In this document: in pieces, positions 34,496 through 42,263 of the stretch
Numbering within the stretch: position 1 is the stretch's first letter
Layout: every line of letters begins with the position of its first letter
Source of the DNA: Bacillus sp. FJAT-49711
GTDB taxonomy: Bacteria > Bacillota > Bacilli > Bacillales > Bacillaceae_C
Direction: 5' to 3'
Length of the DNA stretch: 64,000 nt
Assembly (NCBI RefSeq): GCF_018343715.1
Contig: NZ_JAGYPL010000007.1
Span: forward strand, 1,480 to 65,479
Notes under the pieces: model-generated
The model's input: the letters and a program-made list of their open reading frames with translations, nothing else
What the model was told of the DNA's origin: nothing
Databases searched by the model: none
Program-made: the position numbers and the translations under genes

Positions 34496-35554
34496 TTATT
34501 CACTCCTTGTATATTTCTTAATAGCTGGCATAATTTCGGTCGCAATTATTTCAATGTTTTTCGTAATTTTATCAAATGGCACTCCACCAAAATCAATCTG
34601 CGCCATAAAGCGTTGTTGACCATACAGTTCATATTGATAAATCAGCTTTTCGATGATTTGCTGTGGACTGCCAATCATTAACGCATCTCGATGATCAGTC
34701 GCTTGCGCAAATTGTTGTTTTGGATAGCCGCCCCCACGCAACGCTAACATACCAGAATTCGCGTGTGGGTAGTATTCTTTAAGAGCATCTTGAGAAGTTT
34801 CTGCTGTATAAAATAAACTCGTCGTTGCGATTGGCAAAGTCTTCGGATCAAAACCGCTGCGCTCAGCCGCCTCACGATACGCATCCACTGATACTTTAAA
34901 GTTAATGGCAGGACCTCCAAGTGTCGTCAGCATCATCGGTACTCCCGCGTATCCAGCTTTAATCGCACTGGCAGGAGGTCCTCCTACTGCGCGCCAGATT
35001 GGCAAATGACTGTTCAAAGGCTGCGGGAGGATCATAGCGTTTTTAAGCGGTGCTCGGAATTGTCCTTCCCATGTTACTTTTTCTTCATTGTTCAATTTCA
35101 GAAGCAGTTCTAATTTTTCTTCAAATAATTCCTCATAATCACGAACATTGTACCCGAGCAAATCGTATGCCCCAACGCGTGAACCACGTCCAGCGACAAT
35201 TTCCGCTCTCCCTTTTGATATTAGATCAATTGTGGCAAAATCTTCATATACTCGAACAGGGTCAGATACACTTAACACTGTCGCCGAGCTGGCAATCTTT
35301 ATATTTTTCGTTGCTTGCGCAATCGCCCCTAAAATGACGGTATGTGCCTGAGTTGTAAAATGGATTTGATGACTTTCACCGACTGCAAAAACATCAATGC
35401 CAGCCTCATCCGCAAGCTTACTCGCCTCTATTAGTTCTCGAATCCGCTGTTCTGCGCTTATCATGTCACCTGTATGTGGGTTAAATAAATGATCTCCAAT
35501 CGAATATAAACCAAATTCAATGCCTTTACTTGGATCGATACGATATTGCTCCAT
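34496..35554 (-). CDS. luciferase-like (LLM class) flavin monooxygenase, module A
   Basis: A 352-residue TIM-barrel monooxygenase. FGLYSIGDHLFNPHTGDM, FAVGESHQIHFTTQAH, IASSATVLSVSDPVRVYEDF, AEIVAGRGSRVGAYDLLGY and FMAQIDFGGVPFDK match the LLM family. Such enzymes use FMNH2 from a partner reductase to oxygenate organic substrates. The stop lies one base before the FMN reductase ATG. It is a clear paralog of the gene at 46532 (same termini and motif order). The gene sits between the reductase and a ring-cleaving dioxygenase in one apparent operon. Confidence 0.88.
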   Translation of the reverse strand: MEQYRIDPSKGIEFGLYSIGDHLFNPHTGDMISAEQRIRELIEASKLADEAGIDVFAVGESHQIHFTTQAHTVILGAIAQATKNIKIASSATVLSVSDPVRVYEDFATIDLISKGRAEIVAGRGSRVGAYDLLGYNVRDYEELFEEKLELLLKLNNEEKVTWEGQFRAPLKNAMILPQPLNSHLPIWRAVGGPPASAIKAGYAGVPMMLTTLGGPAINFKVSVDAYREAAERSGFDPKTLPIATTSLFYTAETSQDALKEYYPHANSGMLALRGGGYPKQQFAQATDHRDALMIGSPQQIIEKLIYQYELYGQQRFMAQIDFGGVPFDKITKNIEIIATEIMPAIKKYTRSE

Positions 35555-35570
35555 GCCACTTCACTCCTTT

Positions 35571-36512
35571 TTAATCTATGGGCGCCAATTTAGCTTCAAT
35601 TTCTACCCGTCGTTCTTCCAAAAACGGTGGTAAGTCTAATGTTTTACCTAGTTCCTCAACTGTCGAGTCTACAGTAAATCCAGGACCATCTGTTGCAATC
35701 TCAAATAGAATGCCATTGGATTCACGGAAATATAGGCTCTTGAAGTAAAAACGATCGACAATTCCAGATGAGTGGAAACCTCGCTTTTTTACTGCCGCTT
35801 CCCAATAAAGCAATTCTTCCTCATTTTTCACACGAATTGCCAGATGATGAATGCTTCCCTTACCAGGTTTTTCTCTCTCTCCATCTTGCTGCTTAATAAC
35901 AATTTCTCCGAATGTTTGTCCTTTGACTGATTGATAAATAGCCTCGCCATCTGTACGGCTAACTTCAACATAGCCAAACACTTCTTGTAATGTTTTCGCT
36001 GTCTTTTCCAAACGTCGGACTGTTAATTCAACTGCTCCCATTCCTAAAATGCGATGCTTTTCATCAATGCTAGAATCTCCCCAAGACGTCCAATATTCAG
36101 GAACATCATCACCGTTATTATTTAATAAAACCATTCGCAGTCCTTCGGAGTCTTCAAAATGGAGCCCATCTCGCCCAGCATATTTTGTTATTTCACCGTG
36201 CCGAACATCCATTGACTCAAAACGCTTTTTCCAATACTCGAGGCTTTCAAATGATGGGACAAGTAAGCCGATTCGTGTAATGGCATTTGTGCCACGATAC
36301 GTCCTTCCTACATAAGGCATTTCAAAAAATGACAGCTCCGTTCCCGCACTGCCTGTTAAATCACCGTAAAATAAGTGATACATTGAAGGATCATCTTGAT
36401 TCACTGTCTTTTTCACTCTCCGTAGTCCCAATACCTTCTGATAAAAGTGATTATTAGTATAAGCATCCTTTGTAATCATTGAAATGTGATGATGACCAGG
36501 TATTTTATACAT
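35571..36512 (-). CDS. ring-cleaving (VOC/glyoxalase-fold) dioxygenase, MhqO-like, module A
   Basis: A 313-residue extradiol-type dioxygenase with two vicinal-oxygen-chelate halves. Metal-ligand candidates are His8-His9 in GHHHISM, His in GSIHHLAIRV and Glu in GILFEIATDGPGF. The family includes hydroquinone/quinone-cleaving MhqA/MhqE/MhqO of B. subtilis. It starts the operon dioxygenase - monooxygenase - FMN reductase (17-base gap to the next gene). A TTGACTAGTCAAGTGATGG operator-like site sits just upstream of its AGGAGG. The MarR gene upstream is the probable repressor. Confidence 0.88.
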   Translation of the reverse strand: MYKIPGHHHISMITKDAYTNNHFYQKVLGLRRVKKTVNQDDPSMYHLFYGDLTGSAGTELSFFEMPYVGRTYRGTNAITRIGLLVPSFESLEYWKKRFESMDVRHGEITKYAGRDGLHFEDSEGLRMVLLNNNGDDVPEYWTSWGDSSIDEKHRILGMGAVELTVRRLEKTAKTLQEVFGYVEVSRTDGEAIYQSVKGQTFGEIVIKQQDGEREKPGKGSIHHLAIRVKNEEELLYWEAAVKKRGFHSSGIVDRFYFKSLYFRESNGILFEIATDGPGFTVDSTVEELGKTLDLPPFLEERRVEIEAKLAPID

Positions 36513-36532
36513 ATTGCTTCCTCCTTTTTAAA

Positions 36533-36551
36533 TTGACTAGTCAAGTGATGG
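36533..36551. promoter_or_regulatory. MarR-type operator before the dioxygenase operon
   Basis: TTGACTAGTCAAGTGATGG contains the palindrome TTGACTAGTCAA (36533-36544) and the word TCAAGTGATGG. That word recurs in the site upstream of the marR gene (37047-37058). It is 21 bases upstream of the dioxygenase start. Confidence 0.6.
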
Positions 36552-36568
36552 TGTAAAAAAAATTACTC

Positions 36569-37006
36569 TTACGGTAATTCTCTTTTTTGGCTATATTTAT
36601 GAACTTTTGTCATAAGTGTATATAATGTTTTCGTTTCTTCTTCAGTTAAAACATCATCAAAAAGTGACGATTGAAACGCGAGTTGTGCAGGCAATGCTTC
36701 TTTTAATACAGTTTCAGCTTTTTCAGTTAAACTAATTGTTTTCGTTTTCCAGTCTTGCTTTCTATTTATATAGCCTTCTTTTTCAAGTCGGGAGAGCATA
36801 CGGGAGATGCCGCCTTGCGTAACGGTTACCTTTTCAGCCAAGTCGCACTGTGTAAGCGGCTGATATGTCATAACTTGCACAAGTACATCAAATTGAGCAG
36901 TAGTTAAACCAAATGGCTTTAGAAATTCATTAGACAACTGATTACTTTGGTTTGTAAAGCGCATTAAACGCAGCCAGATTAATGATCCAAGTGTATTATT
37001 ACGCAA
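36569..37006 (-). CDS. MarR-family transcriptional regulator
   Basis: A regulator of about 145 residues. The winged helix reads [20 protein letters not shown] followed by [23 protein letters not shown] at 37006 is preferred because GGGAGGGAA precedes it; the longer frame from 37066 would cover its own operator. One cysteine lies in the first helix of the winged-helix domain. By position it probably represses the dioxygenase-monooxygenase-reductase operon and itself, like MhqR does for hydroquinone genes in B. subtilis. The operator sequence, however, differs from the known MhqR box. Confidence 0.88.
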   Translation of the reverse strand: MRNNTLGSLIWLRLMRFTNQSNQLSNEFLKPFGLTTAQFDVLVQVMTYQPLTQCDLAEKVTVTQGGISRMLSRLEKEGYINRKQDWKTKTISLTEKAETVLKEALPAQLAFQSSLFDDVLTEEETKTLYTLMTKVHKYSQKRELP

Positions 37007-37033
37007 ATTATTCCCTCCCTTCACTAACCTTAA

Positions 37034-37057
37034 CATCACTTTACCACTCAAGTGATG
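37034..37057. promoter_or_regulatory. operator of the MarR gene
   Basis: CATCACTT (37034-37041), spacer TACCACTC, AAGTGATG (37050-37057): perfect 8-base inverted repeat. It lies 28 bases upstream of the marR start. A near copy occurs at 38188 and a half-copy at 36541. Confidence 0.7.
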
Positions 37058-37087
37058 GAAAATCAAGTAGCGACAAACTAAAAAGTC

Positions 37088-38137
37088 TCAAATTATGCCC
37101 ATATTGATAAATGGCGTATCATAATTAAGAATACCCTTAATCCTCTTAATATTAATATTTTCACCTTCTAAAAAGCGACTAAAATCAAAAATGACCGGCA
37201 TTCGATTACCCCCAATCGCAAACAAAGCCTTTTTATCTTTCGGCACATAAGCAGATGTGTGGATTGTTCCAGCCGATGCGCCGTAGTTGCTGGAAAATAT
37301 CTCTTTTTCATCTTCGTTCAATATTCGGTAAGCCTCAAATACATTTAGATCATCACTTTGATTTTTTTTCAGTTCTTTCTGTCTCCTTAAAGAGTCATTC
37401 ATACGATAGCGGTTTTCTTCTGTTAATAGTTCAAAATGATTCGTACTTATATTCGATTTTCTTGCTACTACTTTTCTTGGTGAAGCTTCTACGACATATG
37501 TCTCACCACTCGGATCTAATAATACATAACTAAATGAGGTTCTGTGGGGAATTTCTTGTAATAAAGAGATCGCTTCTTCAACATTTGCACAAGTTTCTAG
37601 GATGATGCGGCCAATCATATTACATACAAAACCATTTCCTGACCTAAGACGATTAATGAAGTTATAACCCATCGCAAGCCCTTTTTCATTCATTCCGTCC
37701 GTTCGTCCTGTTATTTGCATGGAGGGACCGATGACAGCATACCCAGTATCCGTTGGCTGATAAATGGTATACCTTCCTTCATAGTAACCTGGGTGGCTGT
37801 CATAATTTCGAATTAAAAATTCAGACCCCGTTAAAATAGAGCATCCACTTTTCTCGTATTCAACATAATAACCACCAAATTCTCTTAGAGCATCTTCCAT
37901 TGTCCAGTTTAATGCATCAGCTAATCCATGCAATTCATCCAACATACTAGGAATTATTTTAGAGAATAAAAGAATAGCTTCTTTTTCATCTATATTAAAA
38001 TGACGTTTTCTCTTTGAAGCCCATTGCTTTTGACGATTATATAAAATAGGAGAATCCTTTAACACCTCACCTTGCATATAGCCAAAATCGTAATGATTTC
38101 CTCTAAATTGAACGACTTCACTATAAACATCACCCAT
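37088..38137 (-). CDS. C45-family autoproteolytic acyltransferase/hydrolase
   Basis: A 349-residue N-terminal-nucleophile hydrolase related to acyl-CoA:6-aminopenicillanate acyltransferase and conjugated amide hydrolases. The scissile Gly98-Cys99 pair (EKSGCSIL) would yield Cys99 as the nucleophile after self-cleavage. FLIRNYDSHPGYYEGRYT and ITGRTDGMNEKGLAMGYNFI are family motifs. There is no signal peptide, so it acts in the cytosol. Natural substrate is unknown; amide-bond hydrolysis or acyl transfer is expected. Its upstream region carries a copy of the MarR operator, so it may belong to the same regulon. Confidence 0.82.
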   Translation of the reverse strand: MGDVYSEVVQFRGNHYDFGYMQGEVLKDSPILYNRQKQWASKRKRHFNIDEKEAILLFSKIIPSMLDELHGLADALNWTMEDALREFGGYYVEYEKSGCSILTGSEFLIRNYDSHPGYYEGRYTIYQPTDTGYAVIGPSMQITGRTDGMNEKGLAMGYNFINRLRSGNGFVCNMIGRIILETCANVEEAISLLQEIPHRTSFSYVLLDPSGETYVVEASPRKVVARKSNISTNHFELLTEENRYRMNDSLRRQKELKKNQSDDLNVFEAYRILNEDEKEIFSSNYGASAGTIHTSAYVPKDKKALFAIGGNRMPVIFDFSRFLEGENINIKRIKGILNYDTPFINMGII

Positions 38138-38187
38138 TCATCATCCCCCCTTTAACAAGATATACGGTCGAAAGTTCTCTAGTTAAC

Positions 38188-38207
38188 GTCACTTTACTAC
38201 TCAACTG
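38188..38207. promoter_or_regulatory. third MarR-like operator, upstream of the C45 gene
   Basis: CGTCACTTTACTACTCAACTGA aligns with CATCACTTTACCACTCAAGTGA of the marR operator: three mismatches in 22 bases. It lies 51 bases upstream of the C45 start. Confidence 0.55.
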
Positions 38208-38274
38208 AAAAAGTTTTAAGTAAAAAACCTCAAAAAAGGACGGTTCCTCATGGCTCACAAAATTCTTATGATTA

Positions 38275-38895
38275 CTAGTGGGACTCCCCATTATTAACTG
38301 GATAAAGCTCTCCATTAAACCCGAATGAAATCCTGCCTGTCTCTTCTGAAACTACGAGTACGAGGGCATCGCTCCGTTCTGATAAACCTAATGCAGCCCG
38401 ATGTCGTGTACCAAGTTTTTTATCACCTACAAATCTGTCTGAAAGTGGAAGAACATTAGCTGCTGAAACAATCTGATTAGCATTTACCATTACAGCACCA
38501 TCGTGAAGTGGATTTCCTGGAAAGAATATAGATTCTAGTAATGAATGCGTTAAATCTGCTTTTATTGAAATTCCCGGTTTGACGAGAGGTTCAAGAACAT
38601 CTTCACGTTGAATCACAATTAGCCCGCCATGTCTCCGGTGTGACATATTTTGAATACAAATGGATAGTTCTAAATATTTATCTGTAAACGGAGCCAAATA
38701 ACAATTTAAGTAAAAGCTAGCAGCCTTCATATCGATAGAGATAAAATGCTCTTTTATTTTTTCAAAATTTCCAAGAAGACAATAGTCTTCCTGATCCATC
38801 ACATCCAAATTAGCCTGCAATGCCAATATTACTTGGCCAATCTCCTCCTTTATCGTCTGTTTCATAGGTGAAAAATCACAATTTGAATTATTCAA
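38275..38895 (-). CDS. cdaS: sporulation-specific diadenylate cyclase CdaS
   Basis: A 206-residue c-di-AMP synthase. An N-terminal autoinhibitory two-helix region (about residues 1-60) precedes the DAC domain. Catalytic motifs are NPLHDGAVMV (DGA) and GTRHRAALGLSE (RHR). There are no membrane helices, unlike CdaA. The TTG at 38895 is chosen since GGGAGGTG (38902-38909) precedes it and the length then matches B. subtilis CdaS. An upstream ATG at 38916 would place that ribosome site in the coding region. A sigma-G-type promoter precedes it, in line with forespore expression and a role in spore outgrowth. Confidence 0.93.
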   Translation of the reverse strand: MNNSNCDFSPMKQTIKEEIGQVILALQANLDVMDQEDYCLLGNFEKIKEHFISIDMKAASFYLNCYLAPFTDKYLELSICIQNMSHRRHGGLIVIQREDVLEPLVKPGISIKADLTHSLLESIFFPGNPLHDGAVMVNANQIVSAANVLPLSDRFVGDKKLGTRHRAALGLSERSDALVLVVSEETGRISFGFNGELYPVNNGESH

Positions 38896-38923
38896 AAGAC
38901 GCACCTCCCGTGACATATGTGTT

Positions 38924-38953
38924 TATTATGTGTGAAGACGATATGTGACATTC
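38924..38953 (-). promoter_or_regulatory. sigma-G-type promoter of cdaS
   Basis: On the minus strand GAATG (38949-38953), 18-base spacer and CATAATA (38924-38930) fit the sigma-G consensus without mismatch. The -10 lies about 28 bases upstream of the TTG start. Confidence 0.75.
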
Positions 38954-39058
38954 AGCAATCCTTTTGTATAAAAATAGGTAAATGTATCACCATAAGAAAA
39001 ACTCTTATCAATTTATTTGGTAACGTTGTCTACAATAATAATTGGATGAGGTAGATGT

Positions 39059-39394
39059 ATGCCTATCGTATCAGTATTCGGTGGAAAAACTTTTAAAGTG
39101 GATATGGGAAAAAGATTAGTTCTCGCTCTTGAGGATAACGGTATAAATATTCTCCATCGCTGCGGTGGAAATGCGAAATGTACTACTTGTAGGGTGGAAG
39201 TATTAGCGGGTAATTTTATGGAAGTTACGAATAAAGAAAAAAAAGCCTTTGCTAATAAAGGCGTTGATGAAGATTTATTCGAAGATTGCTTACGCTTATC
39301 TTGTCAAATTCGTGTGAATGGAGACATAACCGTTCGACCGATCATGACCGTTGAAAATACCGGAAGAAAAGCTGGCCCAAGACCTGCTGACTAA
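39059..39394 (+). CDS. [2Fe-2S] ferredoxin
   Basis: A 111-residue plant/adrenodoxin-type ferredoxin. Cluster ligands are in HRCGGNAKCTTCRVEV (CxxxxxCxxC after His-Arg) and the fourth in LRLSCQIRV. It transfers electrons in the cytosol. The C-terminal tail (NTGRKAGPRPAD) is an unstructured extension found in Bacillus YuaI/BC-type ferredoxins. ATGAGGTAG precedes the ATG. It is monocistronic and divergent from cdaS; partner enzyme unknown, though the nearby dioxygenases could need reductive reactivation (speculative). Confidence 0.9.
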   Translation: MPIVSVFGGKTFKVDMGKRLVLALEDNGINILHRCGGNAKCTTCRVEVLAGNFMEVTNKEKKAFANKGVDEDLFEDCLRLSCQIRVNGDITVRPIMTVENTGRKAGPRPAD

Positions 39395-39464
39395 AAAACA
39401 ATCAAGGTGTTGCGATAATTGCACCCTTATGCATCAAAAGAGAGGCTCCTAAATGAATTCACTA

Positions 39465-39516
39465 CTCATTAAAAGGACCCTCAAACTAAAAGTTTTGAGA
39501 GTCTTGAAATGAGTGT
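39465..39516 (+). terminator. long imperfect hairpin, probable terminator
   Basis: CTCATT...GGACCCTCAAAC pairs with GTTTTGAGAGTC...AATGAG, followed by TGTTTTG. It is 70 bases after the ferredoxin stop. The T tract is weak. Confidence 0.4.
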
Positions 39517-39672
39517 TTTGATAACTGTGGTAAGACGAATATGTCCGGCATTAATCATGTTCCTTTAAATAATCGCCTTTATTTTTTTAGTATTTGATTT
39601 GAAGTCCAATCCTAGATGAATCATTCACTTTGATTATTTTTATGTTTTATTCATATTGAATGTTTTTTTCAT

Positions 39673-40080
39673 TTAATATTTTCGCTTCATCATCATGAGC
39701 ATCATAATTGTAATGATTGTAAAAGCAAGAAGTGCCAAGAAAGGAATTGTGACAAAGCCGAACCAATTTATATATTGACCTGAGCATGGGACTCCACTCG
39801 TACATGCAGCAAATTCATGTAACGAGGGAATTTTTTGCAATGCGTAATGATAACTAGATACAATCATGCCAATTACCGACACCGGCAGAACATACTTATA
39901 AATGCTATTATCATTCCGGTAAAAAGCTATTCCTAGAAAAATAACAAGTGGATACATTAAAATACGCTGATACCAACAAAGTGTACAAGGTATAAATCCC
40001 ATCTGCTCGCTAAAGAATAAGCTCCCTCCCATCGCGATAATCGATGTAATCCATGCAAGTAAAAGGGGCTTATTCACCAC
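39673..40080 (-). CDS. bdbC: disulfide bond formation membrane protein BdbC (DsbB family)
   Basis: A 135-residue, four-helix membrane quinone-thiol oxidoreductase. The first redox pair is in PCTLCWYQR (CxxC) and the second in CTSGVPCS (Cys-x5-Cys). BdbC reoxidises BdbD and passes electrons to quinone. The start overlaps the bdbD stop by 11 bases. It is the last gene of a possible blaI-blaR1-bdbD-bdbC transcription unit. Confidence 0.94.
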   Translation of the reverse strand: MVNKPLLLAWITSIIAMGGSLFFSEQMGFIPCTLCWYQRILMYPLVIFLGIAFYRNDNSIYKYVLPVSVIGMIVSSYHYALQKIPSLHEFAACTSGVPCSGQYINWFGFVTIPFLALLAFTIITIMMLMMMKRKY

Positions 40081-40714
40081 GTGGAGTCGCCTCTTCCACC
40101 ATTTCGATTAAATCATCCATGCTTCCGCCTTCAAATTGTTTTCCATCAATATAGATCGATGGTGTTGAGGAAATACCTAATTTCTTAGCTATAGCCAAAT
40201 CCTTCTTCAAAGCTGCATCCCCTTTTCCCTCACTGTAAGCAAGCATAACTTGTTCCGCCTCTTCAGGACTGGAAACCTCAGCTAAAATAGCTTTCAGAAA
40301 TTCATCAGAAAAAAGGTTCATTTCTCCCGATTCTGTCATTTGATTTGCGAATAATAAATGATGAAACTCCCAAAATCTTTCATTGCCGAGCTCTTGATAA
40401 ACGGTTTCGGCAAATTGTGCAGCCGTCGTTGAATCAGGGCTAATAAATGCAAAGTTAATAAAGTAAAACTTCGCTTTCCCTGTTTCAACTAAATCTTCAT
40501 TAATAATCGGAAAAATACTATCATTAAAATCTTTACAGTGTGGACATTTATAGTCGCCAAATTCAATAATTTCAACAGGTGCTGTCTCTTCACCTAAGAA
40601 CGGTTGATTTTCATAGTCAATCACGACAGACTTCTGTTGAACATCCTTTAACACAATAATCCCTATGATACAAATAGCCAATATACCAACGATCCAAAAG
40701 ATTTTCTTCGACAT
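40070..40714 (-). CDS. bdbD: thiol-disulfide oxidoreductase BdbD (DsbA family)
   Basis: A 214-residue extracytoplasmic oxidase. One N-terminal membrane anchor (about residues 5-22), then a thioredoxin fold with the active site CPHC in FGDYKCPHCKDF, and the cis-Pro loop GISSTPSIYIDG. BdbD introduces disulfides into exported proteins and is recycled by BdbC. AAGGAGTGTTGAT is the ribosome site. A palindrome ACTACATATTGTAGT lies 20 bases upstream and shares ATTGTAGTGT with the region before the blaI-like gene. Confidence 0.94.
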   Translation of the reverse strand: MSKKIFWIVGILAICIIGIIVLKDVQQKSVVIDYENQPFLGEETAPVEIIEFGDYKCPHCKDFNDSIFPIINEDLVETGKAKFYFINFAFISPDSTTAAQFAETVYQELGNERFWEFHHLLFANQMTESGEMNLFSDEFLKAILAEVSSPEEAEQVMLAYSEGKGDAALKKDLAIAKKLGISSTPSIYIDGKQFEGGSMDDLIEMVEEATPRGE

Positions 40715-40733
40715 ATCAACACTCCTTAGTAAA

Positions 40734-40750
40734 ACTACATATTGTAGTGT
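40734..40750. promoter_or_regulatory. BlaI-type operator before bdbDC
   Basis: ACTACA TAT TGTAGT (40734-40748) is a perfect 6-base inverted repeat of the TACA/TGTA type recognised by BlaI/MecI/CopY proteins. ATTGTAGTGT (40741-40750) recurs exactly upstream of the blaI-like gene. Confidence 0.65.
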
Positions 40751-40765
40751 AATGGTGTAAAAAAT

Positions 40766-41614
40766 TTACGCAAGTGCGTAAATAAAGAGTCCGCAGATCA
40801 GACTAAATATTGTTAACGATATAAATGCTATTTTTAGTGGGAGTTGCAATTGGACTTCCTTTAATGGATTCAGGATATATTCAATGCGATAATTTACCGA
40901 TGTATCTGCGAATGATACATATGAAAAAGGCATTTTGTCTTGCCTGCCAACTTTCAACATTTTCAAGAGAGCATTGCCTAAATTCACATACGTATCCTGT
41001 TGTTTAATCGCAAATTCATCTGCCAATATTTCCTGAATAACCCTATATTTATGATGAAACCACTTCTGAATTGGAATATACCACATTATGGATGAGCTGA
41101 GTGAAAGCAAAAAGACTTTTAATGGATCACGATTTTCTTTGTGATACATTTCATGAGAAATAACTGCTTTTAACTCATCATTATTTAATAGATTGATTAA
41201 ACCAGTTGTGATAATGATTTTAGGCCTTACAAACCCCATTGTAAATGCCATTGGAGTGGGATGTGAAAGAACTAAAATTTCTTCTTTTCCGCTTCCGTAT
41301 ACGCAGCTCATTTCGATTGTAAGGTTTTTCACTTCGTATTGCTGAAATCGCTTTTTCATTCTGATTGTTTGGACCAATTGTGATCCAATCTTCCATAATG
41401 AAAAAAGCAACGTATAAATGACTAGTCCATCAAGTACATATTCAATAGATGACATTCCAAATGCTTTTAACCAACTGTGACATACGGCAACAATGTTAAA
41501 CTTCACATTCCATCCTGCCAGCATTGAAATTATGTATAAACCCATCTGCAGCAAAATTGTACCTGAAATGAAAAGGGATACGATAAGAATAAGAAATGAT
41601 TGACGTTTTGACAT
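40766..41614 (-). CDS. M56-family BlaR1-like membrane metalloprotease
   Basis: A 282-residue membrane protein with helices near residues 8-30, 60-80, about 175-190 and 262-281. The zinc site is HEMYH (HExxH) in AVISHEMYHKEN, with a downstream Glu in IQEILADEFAI. BlaR1/MecR1 proteases of this family inactivate a partner BlaI repressor on signal. This protein ends right after the last helix and lacks the C-terminal penicillin-binding sensor domain, so it should not sense beta-lactams. It starts 3 bases after the BlaI-like gene stop. Confidence 0.88.
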   Translation of the reverse strand: MSKRQSFLILIVSLFISGTILLQMGLYIISMLAGWNVKFNIVAVCHSWLKAFGMSSIEYVLDGLVIYTLLFSLWKIGSQLVQTIRMKKRFQQYEVKNLTIEMSCVYGSGKEEILVLSHPTPMAFTMGFVRPKIIITTGLINLLNNDELKAVISHEMYHKENRDPLKVFLLSLSSSIMWYIPIQKWFHHKYRVIQEILADEFAIKQQDTYVNLGNALLKMLKVGRQDKMPFSYVSFADTSVNYRIEYILNPLKEVQLQLPLKIAFISLTIFSLICGLFIYALA

Positions 41615-41617
41615 GTG

Positions 41618-42031
41618 TTATATACCCTTTTTTAACTCTTTAATTTTATGCTCAAGTTTAGCGACAAGATCATCGTCAGCTTCTTCAAGGGCATCCAGCA
41701 TATGACTGACGACAGCATTTCCAAACTCATCCATAAGTTCGTTAGTCATTTCTTTGGACTGAGTATTCAAAAATTCCACCCTTGATTGAACGGGTTGATA
41801 TAAATACGATCTTCCTTCTGTCCTCTTTTGAAGAATTCCCTTTTCTACTAATCGATTCATCACGGTCATGACTGTGTTGAAATTCATCGGTTTTTCCTGG
41901 TCTAGCACTTGTTGAACATCTTTAATTGTCATTTCACAATTACTCCATAAGATATCCATAATTTTTGCCTCAAGAGGTCCAAAAAACCGATTCAATCCAC
42001 TTTCGTTTTTTTTAAACTTCCAAATTTTCAA
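41618..42031 (-). CDS. BlaI/MecI-family transcriptional repressor
   Basis: A 137-residue winged-helix repressor. The DNA-binding part has FGPLEAKIMDILWSNCEMTI, KDVQQVLD and NFNTVMTVMNRLVEKGIL; the dimerisation helices are at about 80-135. These repressors are inactivated by proteolysis through a BlaR1-like partner, encoded just downstream. There is no beta-lactamase or PBP2a nearby; the genes immediately downstream are bdbD and bdbC, which carry a related operator. AGGGAGG precedes the ATG. Confidence 0.92.
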   Translation of the reverse strand: MKIWKFKKNESGLNRFFGPLEAKIMDILWSNCEMTIKDVQQVLDQEKPMNFNTVMTVMNRLVEKGILQKRTEGRSYLYQPVQSRVEFLNTQSKEMTNELMDEFGNAVVSHMLDALEEADDDLVAKLEHKIKELKKGI

Positions 42032-42043
42032 GCCTTCGCCTCC

Positions 42044-42064
42044 CTACATTACTCATTGTAGTGT
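42044..42064. promoter_or_regulatory. BlaI-type operator before the blaI-like gene
   Basis: CTACA TTACTCAT TGTAG (42044-42061) with the extended word ATTGTAGTGT (42055-42064), identical to the one before bdbD. It lies 13-33 bases upstream of the start codon, a position similar to that of the bdbD site. Autoregulation is expected. Confidence 0.6.
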
Positions 42065-42207
42065 TGCATAGTTATCCCGTCAATAAGAATAAATCAATTA
42101 CCAAATTTATGTTTTTCAAGATCAGATACCATAAATGAAAAACAGCAAAATTGTTTCGCAAAACTGCCCAGTTTTATACGAGTTCTTACGTTTTTCCCAT
42201 TTAAATA

Positions 42208-42234
42208 CCCTTTCCCGACAGAATCGGAAAAGGG
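42208..42234 (-). terminator. terminator of the MhqO-like gene at 42264
   Basis: Minus strand: CCCTTTTCCG ATTCTGT CGGGAAAGGG followed by TATTTAAA. It lies 30 bases after the stop codon. Confidence 0.75.
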
Positions 42235-42263
42235 CTCTTCTAAATTTTATATATTGATTTCCT

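Noticed and set aside
40766-42031. Beta-lactam resistance locus
   Set aside because: The BlaR1-like protein lacks a penicillin-sensor domain and no beta-lactamase or PBP gene is present.
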